From: Kitagawia praeruptora
Taxonomy: Eukaryota > Streptophyta > Magnoliopsida > Apiales > Apiaceae
DNA length: 64,000 nucleotides
NCBI GenBank assembly: GCA_037693485.1
Contig: CM075346.1
Location: 45,554,001-45,618,000, forward strand
Direction of reading: 5' to 3'
Shown here: positions 41,952-52,728 of the stretch, piece after piece
Numbering within the stretch: position 1 is the first letter of the stretch
Layout of the letters: every line of letters starts with the position of its first letter
The notes under the pieces: model-generated
What the model was told of the DNA's origin: nothing
The model's database searches: none
Seen by the model: only the letters and a program-made list of their open reading frames with translations
Program-made: the position numbers and the translations under genes

Positions 41952-43506
41952 CACCCCCAAACTTAAACTGATGCTTGTCCTCAAGCATAAACAGACAAAA
42001 ATATATACAACTAACTAGTACCACTTCCGTAGGTGATCACGGTTGCATTTGGCATATGCAACAAGCCCTTTAAACCCCTAGGCAGCCCTAGTGGACGAGT
42101 AAGGTCTTGTGAGGGCCTATAGCGAATGTACCCACAAATCCAATGCAATGCAATGCATGAATGCAACTAATATAAAATATGCAAGATCCCCTTCAAACTC
42201 ACCAAAACCAACTAACAAGCAAATATCTCAAAGAATGCAACAACTCCAAGCAGAGCTCAACTAAGTCCCCGTATACTAACAATACATGAACAGAAACGTG
42301 CGTGTGTGCAATGCTCATCCGAAATACTCCCAACACTAGGTCAAAAATCATACATGCTTTCCGCCAAGACAATCACAGGTTTATAACTAGAATAGACTGT
42401 AGACACTCCATAACCTAGGAACACCTCCACCCTTGTCCAAGGTAGACAGCAACTCATGCTTTTATTACTAAACTACGACACTATATACAATACGCATGCT
42501 TATTTAACCGTGCAATGAATGAGACCCCAAAAGGATTATACAATAATACCCATGTAGCGAGTGTTAGGTCAACAATTCCAAACCACAAGGGCTTTAGGTT
42601 ACTAGGACTAAGTCCCCTCAGACTTAATTACTCGAGTATTAAAGAGCTCACTCTGGTTAATTTTGCATAAAAACAAATAAACTTTGACTCTTTTTTTATT
42701 GCAATCTGGAATGAGCCTTTCTCATTTCCAACCCTAGACTACTCATATAAATATAAGCCGGCTACTAGCCATTTGACACCTAGCCATTATTGACAACTAT
42801 TACAACTAGCATGAAATTCCTGTTTTCCCCCAAACTTAGACTTTAGTGTTCCTACGCTATAAAAGGAATAACGAAAATTCTAAGAATAAATAAGTGATTA
42901 AATCTCAAAACATCCAACAGGCATGACCTCAACCTAGCCCAAAAGCAAACAATGAGACTGTGTAAAAATTTTGTTCCCGTAAACATGCAAGTCAATTTCG
43001 TAGGGACTATAAATCAACCCTCTACTCATCATTATCACACTCAGTTAAACACCTACCTATCAATCAGAATCAGCTCGTCCTAAGGAATCATGAAAAAATG
43101 CATGCCATGAAAATGCAACTAATATGAACTCACATGATATACGAAAATAAAATAACAGAATGTCCTACATGAAACAAACATAGATAACACAAACTTCTAT
43201 GCATGAATTACTACTAATATGCAAAACATGATATCCTATATGAACACAATGAGACACTAATACTACATATACAATACTTTTCCCCCAAACCACCCCCAAA
43301 CTTAAGATATTCAATGACCTCATTGAATGGAAGGAAATACGAGGGAAAGTAGAACATACCTACACCGTAGCGTCATCACCCTCCTCGGGTGGAGAATCAG
43401 GCGGTGGATACACAGTGTCCGATCCAAAGACTGGCCACTCAACATGGATACCACTAGCTCCAAAAGCAGTACTGAAAGCCTGTGTCAATCTCGCTGAAAA
43501 CCGACT
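41952..43506 (-). other. Non-coding 3' region of element D with conserved block and PPTs
   Basis: No ORF of note. The PPT (AAGTTTGGGGGTG) directly abuts the LTR. Just before it a hairpin, TGCTTGAGGACAAGCA, and about 130 bp (to ~42140) are nearly identical to element E. More AAGTTTGGGGG-type tracts lie near 42830 and 43283-43305. Such long non-coding 3' regions are usual in Athila elements. Confidence 0.65.
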
Positions 43507-44459
43507 CTAACTCTCATACAAGGCATCCATACGCCTCATCATCCGCCTATCATGTGAAGCACTCGAGACTGCTACAGGAGCCTGCTGAACCGGAGGAGCA
43601 CCAGCAACCTCATACCCAAACCCCAGGATGAGGAAAGCCGCCAGGCCATTCCACCAACTTCGACACATCAATGGGTCTAGCCGGCATCTGAATCTGCTCC
43701 TCGGAAGACCATGTAACCCCAGCCATTCAGCACAGCCTCGTAATAATAGAGCCATGGGGAATCGCTCCTGTCGAACTCCTCAGAAACCGGAGAATATTCT
43801 GATTAACCATATATCCAACATCTATATAATGCCCATTCAGAATACCCCACAACAAGATAGCTCTCTCTACCGTCACCTCATGAATATGCGTAGTAGGCAA
43901 CAGATTAGCACAAACGAACGAGTTCCAAGCCCTAGCATACCTATTCATAGTAGCAGCTGAGAAAGTAGCCTTCTCCGTCGACCCTGCCTTTAGCTTCCAA
44001 GACGTACCTGGCACACACAGACGTGCCACAATCTCATCCAAATCAACCTCAGATCTGGACTTAAAAGTCCAATCCTCTGCCCCATCAGGTCTATCCGGCA
44101 AACCAAGCAAAAGCTGAATAGAACGGGAAGTATAATCCACAATGACCCCTCTAACAATCGAATAACCATCCCTAGTCTCCTTAGCATTAGCATAAAATTC
44201 CCAGACTATGCTCAACGGGACCGCGGATGCAAGCTCACACAAACTCTGCCAACCCCTAGTCTGGACCATACCCAAAATCTCACCATCCTCAACCGTAACC
44301 AACCAAAGCCTATCCTTAGCTACAGACCGAGTCATCAATTTACCATACTCAGTCTGAGCCTCAACAGATCGAAACTTATTCATATCAACTCGAATCCGAA
44401 TCCGATAACGACTGACCATGGGAACTACTACCCACCAACCGAGCTCTCTTCGGTGCCAT
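43507..44459 (-). pseudogene. Athila extra ORF in the env-like position (putative plant transposon protein domain)
   Basis: Likely start ATG 44459 (MAPKRARLVG); an early frameshift separates it from the main block (44419-43727). That block contains WEFYANAKETRDGYSIVRG, LLLGLP and AILLWGILNGHYIDVGYM. This pattern (FYAN...VRG...L) recalls the domain catalogued as a putative plant transposon protein, found downstream of pol in Athila-type elements. A second frameshift near 43740 leads to the remainder ending at 43507. No signal peptide or membrane anchor is visible. Its function in Athila is unknown. Confidence 0.65.
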
Positions 44460-45073
44460 AGCAGTCAAGAACAACACAAAATCACCACACAAACTGTGAA
44501 ATTCGAACACAAAATCTGCACAAAATTCTCACACAAAAAACTACAATTCTGCAAGCCCACAATTCGAAAAATCAACAATATAAGAACAAGAGATTACCCA
44601 ATCGAATTTGAAGAGGTAGCACCTGCAAAATCAGTCCCCCAAACTTGAAAATCGCACCCCTTCGAAAGCTTGGATGATTCGTAGGAATTTATGTATATGT
44701 GTATAGAGATATATGAATGTGTGTATATATAAGAATGAGTTGTAATGGAGAGATGAGATGGAGGAATTGATGAACTGATTTTAGAGGCTGGGTAGAGATA
44801 TAAAAGAGTTAGGGTTCGATTTTGGTTGAACAAAAACTGAATTTGGAATAAAACTCAACTGCTGCCTTCGATTTTTTTCTTTTTTTTTCTCAGAACTCTC
44901 CGCGCGCCCGCGCCCAGTTCATATGTATTCTCCGCGCGCCCGCGCGTGCAAAATTTCCAAATTTTTTTTTCCACAGATTCCTACCTACTCAATAACTAAA
45001 AATATCATACACCATGGGTTGCCTCCCAAGAAGCGCTCGTTTAATGTCATTAGCTTGACATTCTTCCGAAACT
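44460..45073 (-). promoter_or_regulatory. Leader of the extra ORF with GC block and TATA-like sites (possible internal promoter)
   Basis: On the minus strand, GCGCGGGCGCGCGG-type GC boxes (44898-44948) are followed by TTTTATATC (near 44800) and TTATATATACAC (near 44730), then a long U-rich leader to ATG 44459. The same order of GC block then TATA occurs in the LTR of this element. A PPT-like AAGTTTGGGGGAC lies near 44640. GCGCTTCTTGGGAGGCAACC (about 45019-45038), shared with element E, lies just after the pol stop. Promoter activity is inferred. Confidence 0.4.
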
Positions 45074-46663
45074 TCACGTAGACGTCAAAATGGCGAAAAC
45101 CTTCTCACGTTCAAACGAACCTCCATAATAATGCTTCAACCTCTGTCCATTTACTTTGAAAGCATGATCCGGTGTGGTTTCATAAATTTCAATAGCTCCG
45201 TGTGGATACACCGTTTTGACAATAAATGGAACCGACCACCTCGACTTGAGTTTTCCCGGAAAAAGCTTGAGGCGAGAATTAAATAGCAACACTTGTTGAC
45301 CCGTTACAAATGCCTTGGGTGGCAACCTCTTATCATGCCACCTCTTGACTTTCTCCTTGTACATTTTATTATTTTCGTAAGCTTGCTCACGAAATTCCTC
45401 AAGTTCATTCAATTGAAGCAACCGTTTTGCACCCGCAACCTTAATATCCAAATTCAACTTCTTCAACGCCCAATATGCCTTGTGTTCCAATTCTGCAGGC
45501 AAATGACAAGCTTTCCCATAAACCAGCTGAAACGGAGACATTCCTAGAGGAGTCTTGTAAGCAGTCATGTACGCCCACACAGCTTTATCTAACTTCAATG
45601 ACCAATCCTTACGAGACGGATTCACCACCTTCTCCAGAATTCTCTTGATCTCTCTGTTAGACACTTCCGCTTGACCATTAGTTTGAGGATGATAAGCAGT
45701 GGCGACATGATGCGTCACATTATATTTCGCCATCAACGTAGTAAACTGACGATTACAGAAGTGTGTCCCCTCATCACTGATTATAGCACGTGGTGTCCCG
45801 AAACGTGTAAAAATTTGCTTATGAAGAAAATTCAGTACCACTTTAGCATCATTTGTCGGTAATGCCTTAACCTCGATCCATTTAGACACATAATCCACAG
45901 CTAACAAGATGTACTGATTATTGCACGATGAAACAAAAGGTCCCATGAAGTCAATTCCCCATACATCAAAGATCTCTACCTCAAAAAGCATGTTCAGAGG
46001 CATCTCGTTCCTTCTAGATATATTGTCAACCCTTTGACATCGATCACAACTCATTACAAACTGATGAGCATCCTTAAACAAGGTAGGCCAATAAAAACCT
46101 GCTTGAAGCACACGAGCTGCTGTCTTTTCTCCACCATAATGACCACCATAAACAGTTACGTGGCAATCTCGCAATACACTCTCGGTCTCACTATACGGAA
46201 TGCATCGTCTGATCATCTGGTCTGCTCCCTGCCTAAACAGAAATGGATCATCCCAACGGTACCACTTCACATCATGTAGAAACTTCTTCCTTTGAGCATA
46301 AGAAAAGTCCGGAGGAATAACATTGCTTACCAAATAGTTCATATAATCAGCAAACCATGGCTCTTCATCTTGTACTCCAAAGAGCTGCTCATCTAGAAAA
46401 GATTCATTAATGAGAGAATTGGCATGTGAATCCTTACCGTGGTCCTCCAAACGTGCTAGATGATCCGCTACTTGATTTTCTGTGTCTTTTCTATCCTTGA
46501 TTTCCACATCAAATTCTTGCAAAAGAAGCACCCAACGAATCAATCTAGGCTCAGAATCCTTCTTCGACATGAGATATCGAATAGCTGCATGATCCGTATA
46601 AACAATCACCTTCGTACCAAGCAAATAAGATCTGAATTTCTCAAAAGCATAGACAACAGCTAG
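45074..46663 (-). pseudogene. Element D RNase H C-terminal part and integrase
   Basis: Continues the pol frame cut by element E: LAVVYAFEKFRSYLLGTKV, then YTDHAAIRYL (RNase H) and the integrase zinc region (HYGGEKTAARVLQAGFYWP, CDRCQR). The integrase core has GIDFMGPF, ISDEGTHF and QAEVSNREIK, the three catalytic acidic residues. The C-terminal part includes YGKACHLPAELEHKAYW, typical of Athila/Tat. Open from 46663 to the stop at 45074, so this half is intact; the pol as a whole is not, because of the 6-kb insertion. Confidence 0.9.
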
Positions 46664-48224
46664 TGATAAGTGGATTTATTTCTACTTGGAACGTTCCATA
46701 TCGACTTAAATTGATTGTCTTGGTCTCAAGTTTGAGGTAGTTTTGATGTGTTTTGCTTAGTTGTGCAGATTTACGAGAAAGTTGATTAAGGTTGATGCTT
46801 CTATCGTTTTTGGAGAATAAATTGATTAAAATTCGGATTTCTGAGAAGGGTTGCGCAGTCTACACTGTTTGGGACATATCTGGAGTTCTATAAGTCCGTT
46901 TTTAGCGATCTTACTGCCCACGCGAAGCCTGGGAGATTTTCTACAACTTGGGATAGGATTCCACGAGCAGATTGCGCCGGGTAGGAGCAATCTGCGCGAC
47001 AAACAGACTGATGGGCGCAGGTTGCACACGGCGTGCTGAAAAATTACAGTTTTTACTATTTTGGCCATATCTTGAGTTCTACAACTCCGTTTGAGACCCG
47101 TAAGCAGTCCACGCGAAGATAACGAGATTCTCTATCATTCTAAAGTGGTCCAGAGGTCCAATTACGATTGGAACGTTCCAGAATATCTGAAGAAAAGTCA
47201 GCTACGAATTTTCCTTAAAAACAGAATCAGTTTAGGAAACGTATTTTGCAAAAATTCTATTATAATTCTGTTTTGGTATTTTCTTGCTGGGCAAGACTTC
47301 TAGAGCCTATATAAACACATCCTACCATTGTAATAGGGAGATCATTAGGAGTAGAACCATTGTATATCAATTACTTTAGTTTATTTGTATTTTTTCATAC
47401 TTTGTTTTTATCATGATTTCATCAGATCCCATGATGACGAGAGGTTCAATTATGAACTAATCGTTGTCATGGGATTCTAACGGATTTATTTATGGAGCTT
47501 TAGTATCTTGATGCTTTACAGATCTGTGTGTGATGTATATCTGATATCCTCGTATGGTTGTGTTTCATGTATTTAGATGCGTAGCTAACATCTAATTTGT
47601 TAATCTCTTGTGAAGCGAGAGTGGATCTTGAGATTTAGAACTTGCCATGCTAGCATAGGATAGGTTGATGTTTTAACATCATGATTTGTAGCGTAAATAG
47701 AGATATTATGCTGCCCTATGTGATCAATGTGGATAACTTATTCTTCAACCGTTATGTTTTCAAATTCTATAGAGATATAGGGTCTAAGCATAATTGGTGT
47801 CTATTCATCTTCTATCTCTTTTGTGGATGTATGTTTAGTTTGGTATTCGTATACTGAGAAGTAGCGTATACTTGTTTCGTGTTATCCGATCAGATATCAT
47901 AACCATTGCATATAGGGATTAAAGGCGTCAGATCTAAGCAAAGTATTTAATGAAGTTAGGATTCCATGTTTTTTTCTTGCAGAAGTAATTTGATTTAAAT
48001 TCTTGTTAGTTAGTTAATTCTTAGTTTGTTAATTTGTTTTTTTTAGTTAATCTTAGTTAATCAAAACCCAATATTGTTAATTATCTTAGCAGTGCATAAT
48101 AACCATACATTGTTGCATAGGTACAAAACTGAATTAAAACCATAACCAGATCTCTGTGGGAACGAACTCGACTTATTCATATATTACTTGTGACCACGTA
48201 CGCTTGCGTGATTTAGTGCAAACA
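46664..48224 (+). repeat. 5' LTR of element E
   Basis: Ends at about GTGCAAACA before the PBS. GC-rich stretch near 46960-47035 (TTGCGCCGGG, CTGCGCGAC); TATA-like CTATATAAACAC near 47312; long AT-rich R-U5. Confidence 0.88.
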
Positions 48225-48371
48225 ATTTTTTGGCGCCGCTGCCGGGGATCATCGGTGTTTTATTTTTGGTTTATGTGCTTGTCAATAGTGGTCGTTAGCG
48301 TTCATTGACTCGGATTAGTTACTTACCTATCTTGTTTAGTTCGGTGTGTTCGGGTACTTGAGTGTTTGAAG

Positions 48372-49287
48372 ATGGCATGCGAGGAGTTGCCATGTTGGGC
48401 ATATTCGAGGACATCCATGCCTCAGCAATGTGAGCAGTGTTTGGGCGTTCATGATCCCTCACAATATTGTTACTACGAAGGAGTTGATCCATATGTCAAT
48501 TATGAGGAGCAACCATATTTTCAATACCATCCTCAACAGTACCAGCAAGATGTTCCAAATATGTCATATTTCTTTGGTAGTGAAGAGTTTCAACATCAGC
48601 AACCTACTCCTACTTTTCAGTCAGATGAGGTTGATGCTATGGAGGAGATTAGGATGCTTCTAAAGAGTACTGAGGAGTCTATCAATTCTATGGGGACACT
48701 AGCTGCTCAAGTTTTGAGTGCCTTGGAACTAGAGAAACATCAATTCATACTAGAGGCAATTCCAGAGAATAACGGTGACTTGGAGCAAGGTACTGTATGC
48801 TTAATTGAGGAAGACAAATTCCAAGGTGAGGTGAGTGATCACAGGCCATGTGAGGAATTTGATCATGTTAGGATGGTGGATGATTTGGAAAGGGCACTAT
48901 TTGGGACAAACATTGATGAGCTGCACAAATTTCAAAAATTGGTGTGCGTACCAAGAGGCTGAAGAACATGGGAAAGATGCAGGTCTTCTACTTGTCTCTG
49001 AGTATAAAGATGGAGGTAGCGCATTAGAGCCAATGGAGGAAGGTCTCTTTGAGGAACCAAAGGCTTTAGCAACTTACATTTACCCTCCTCCATTATATTC
49101 AAGCGAAGCCCGTGAGTGTGTGTTGTTCTACAAATTGACAGATTTTGGGTCAACAGATGAAGGCATTGGAATAGAAAAGAGTTGTTACACGAATAGGCCA
49201 AACGAGGAGAATGGGCAGAAAGTGTGTCGTCGTGATGACGATGAAGTCTCACGAAGAGAGGATCAGGCCAACTATTATCATCCTTAA
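48372..49287 (+). pseudogene. Gag-like ORF of element E, frameshifted
   Basis: ATG at 48372 (MACEELPCWAYS). A zinc-knuckle-like CEQCLGVHDPSQYC near the start is followed by a Gln/Tyr-rich stretch and EEIRMLLKSTEESINSMG, comparable to the C-terminal part of Athila gag. The frame stops at 48962; an overlapping frame (open to 49287) continues with YIYPPPLY, a motif also near the end of gag in element D (IYPPPPYP). So it corresponds to the gag C-terminus only; the capsid core is absent. Confidence 0.65.
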
Positions 49288-51198
49288 TGGAGGCTTGGAA
49301 GTAACGTCAAGCTATTGACGTTAAAGAAGCGCTTCTTGGGAGGTAACCCAAGCATTGTTGTATACTGGTATGTTTTCTACTTTCCCTCGTATTTACTTCC
49401 ATTCAATGAGGACATTGAATTTTTCAAGTTTGGGGGTGGTTTGAGGGATAAGTAGTGTGTATATATATATATATATATATGTGTGTGTGATTGTTAGTCA
49501 TTGTGTTCATGTAGGGTTTCATGCTTTGCTTATTAGTAGTAGTAAATTATGCATTTATGTTCGTGTTATCTACGTTTGTTTCATACAGGACATTCTGTTT
49601 TTATGTTCGTATATCATGTGAGTTCATAATAGTTTGCATTTGCACCCATGCTTGATAGGAATTTTGTGTTGTTGACGCTTTTGTTTGAGAAGTGATATGC
49701 TTTGTTCTTGTGCACACACATACACTAGTAAGTTGAAGCTAGTAGACTTTTTGAATGTTGTAAGTGATTAGAAGGACATGAATATGTGCAAGATGATTTA
49801 GTTTTTATGCTTTGAATACAAGTCGGTGTATTAGAGAGATTTTTTTTGCTTGGGATTGAGTATGTTTTTCCACCAAGTGAGTTTTTGAGCCTTATTGCAT
49901 ATTTGTTGCAATCTTATTCGTTTGCTTGAGTGCCCACGGATTGTTTGCATTGCTAGCAGTTGTTTGAGGTCTTTCTTGAAATGCATGACATTATTTGACG
50001 ATTAAAATGATAAAGGCATTAGGAATAACCGCATATTTTCCCATATTACCACACCATATTTACATGATCAATTAGTTAACCCGTTGAGCTTAATCCTATT
50101 TTTTCGGTGACATACCACATTACTTGCCTAGACCTTTTTCTTGTATTGGCCTTACATTAATTTGAACCTACATTGTCAAAGGCTAGTAGAGTGCTTAAGG
50201 GAGTAATAAGGTGTGTAAGGAGGGGTTTATTGTTGGTCTTACTTTTGGGGGAAATATTGAAAATTGGGTTTGTTTACTTGATAGTCGGCATGTGTAATAA
50301 ATTCAGTGGATCATTGTTATTGTGTTTATTATTGTTTGTGATATATTTAGCTCTCGAAAAATATATATATTATATGAGAGCATGTTTGTGTTTGTTGTGA
50401 TCCTACTTTAGTCGTCGAGTGTTTTGTTGGAAGAAAAATAGAAAAATTATGTGGGGGGGAAAATAGGGTGTTGTGTATGATTTATTATGGTACTTACTAG
50501 CTTTTGACACTTCACCTGTTTTGGCTTATTTGACATACCTTGTCCCTAGCCCCGTTACAACCCAAATAAAGACCTTTTGATTATCGTCATTGATGTATGT
50601 TGTGTTAAGAGTTAGATTGATACCAAATGTCAAGCATGCTTATGATTTTGTTGGAATTGAGTGATACACTTACCCTTGTTCTTGAGTGAATATTCTTTGT
50701 GAGTGGATTGTGAGTGTTTGCTTGTTTTTGCGTATGAGATCCCGAGTGTTGTCTCAAATATGTGCTCTTGTAGGTTTAGCATGTTTACTAACTTATTCTT
50801 ACATTTGACAAGGACTTGTGAGAACTTATGCATGTTCATTAAGTAGACTATGTGAATACTTGCACTTTCGACACCAAGACATTGCGTATTTACTTTGATT
50901 CTTAAGTTGATATGGCATGAGAGGATTTGAAGGTATGGTAGGATATTAGTACTAGATTATTCGCATTTTCATTTAGTTGCATTCACGCATTGCATTGCAT
51001 TAGGTTAAATGGATTTTGTGGTTACATTCGCTATAGGCCCTCACGAGACCTTACTCGTCCACTGGGGCTGCCTAGGGGTTTAAAGGGCTTGTCGCATATG
51101 CTAAATGCAACCGTGATCACCTACGGAAGTGGTACAAGTTAGTTAGATAGTGTAATTGTTTATGCTTGAGGACAAGCATCGGTTTAAGTTTGGGGGGG
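49288..51198 (+). other. Non-coding interior of element E with conserved 3' block
   Basis: Begins with AAGCGCTTCTTGGGAGGTAACC, then AAGTTTGGGGGTGG (near 49428), and a (TA)n microsatellite at about 49458-49482. Positions ~51010-51198 are nearly identical to the 3' region of element D (CTCGTCCACTGGGGCTGCC and TGCTTGAGGACAAGCA), ending in the PPT. A hydrophobic 75-codon ORF (50173-50400) is judged fortuitous. Confidence 0.6.
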
Positions 51199-52728
51199 TG
51201 ATAAGTGGATTTATTTCTACTTGGAACGTTCCATATCGGCTTAAATTGATTGTCTTGGTCTCAAGTTTGTGGTAGTTTTGATGTGTTTTGCTTAGTTGTG
51301 AAGATTTACGAGAAAGTTGATTAAGGTTGATGCTTCTATCGTTTTTAGAGAATAAATTGATTAAAATTCGGATTTCTGAGAAGGGTTGCGCAGTCTACAC
51401 TGTTTTGGACATATCTGGAGTTCTATAAGTCCGTTTTCAGCGATCTTACTGCCCACGCAAAGCCTGGGAGATTTTCTACAACTTGGGACAGGATTCCCAC
51501 GAGCAGATTGCGCCGGATAGGAGCAATCTGCGCGACAAACAGACTGATGGGCTCAGGTTGCACGCGCGCGGTGCTGAAAAATTACAGTTTTTACTATTTT
51601 GGTCATATCTTGAGTTCTACAACTCCGTTTGAGACCCGTAAGCAGTCCACGCGAAGATAACGAGATTCTCTATCATTCTAAAGTGGTCCAGAGGTCCAAT
51701 TACGATTGGAACGTTCCAGAATATCTGAAGAAAAGTCAGCTACGAATTTTCCTTAAAAACAGAATCAGTTTAGGAAACGTATTTTGCAGAAATTCTATTA
51801 TAATTCTGTTTTGGTATTTTCTTGCTGGGCAAGACTTCTAGAGCCTATATAAACACATCCTACCATTGTAATAAGGAGATCATTAGGAGTAGAACCAGTG
51901 TATATCAATTACTTTAGTTTATTTGTATTTTTTCATACTTTGTTTTTATCATGATTTCATCAGATCCCATGACGACGAGAGGTTCAATTATGAACTAATC
52001 GTTGTCATGGGATTCTAACGGATTTATTTATGGAGCTTTAGTATCTTGATGCTTTACAGATCTGTGTGTGATGTATATCTGATATCCTCGTATGGTTGTG
52101 TTTCATGTATTTAGATGCGTAGCTAACATCTAATTTGTTAATCTCTTGTGAAGCGAGAGTGGATCTTGAGATTTAGAACTTGCCATGCTAGCATAGGATA
52201 GGTTGATGTTTTAACATCATGATTTGTAGCGTAAATAGAGATATTATGCTGCCCTATGTGATCAATGTGGATAACTTATTCTTCAACCATTATGTTTTCA
52301 AATTCTATAGAGATATAGGGTCTAAGCATAATTGGTGTCTATTCATCTTCTATCTCTTTTGTGGATGTATGTTTCGTTTGGTATTCGTATACTGAGAAGT
52401 AGCGTATACTTGTTTCGTGTTATCCGATCAGATATCATAACCATTGCATATAGGGATTAAAGGCGTCAGATCTAAGCAAAGTATTTAATGAAGTTAGGAT
52501 TCCATGTTTTTTTCTTGCAGAAGTAATTTGATTTTAATTCTTGTTAGTTAGTTAATTCTTAGTTTGTTAATTTGTTTTTTTCTTAGTTAATCTTAGTTAA
52601 TCAAAACCCAATATTGTTAATTGTCTTAGCAGTGCATAATAACCATACATTGTTGCATAGGTACAAAACTGAATTAAAACCATAACCAGATCTCTGTGGG
52701 AACGAACTCAACTTATTCATATATTACT
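51199..52728 (+). repeat. 3' LTR of element E, 3' end missing
   Basis: Collinear with the 5' LTR from TGATAAGTGG to CATATATTACT, where it passes directly into the RNase H sequence of element D. The final ~36 bp (through GTGCAAACA) are absent. Confidence 0.9.

Larger units (their letters stand above)
46664..52728 (+). mobile_element. Gag-only Athila-related element E (TR-GAG type)
   Basis: LTRs at 46664-48224 and 51199-52728 (start TGATAAGTGGATTTATTTC), PBS TGGCGCCGCTGCCGGGGA at 48231-48248, one gag-like ORF, about 1.9 kb of non-coding sequence and a PPT (AAGTTTGGGGGGG, 51187-51198). No protease, RT or integrase. It splits the RNase H region of element D. The 3' LTR lacks the last ~36 bp of the 5' LTR, and no target duplication is found. 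It presumably used proteins of autonomous Athila relatives. Confidence 0.9.

Noticed and set aside
43628..43960. 110-codon plus-strand ORF
   Set aside because: Antisense to the Athila extra ORF, with no independent features.
50173..50400. 75-codon hydrophobic ORF in element E
   Set aside because: T-rich non-coding DNA gives Leu/Val/Phe-rich translations; there is no supporting conservation in element D.
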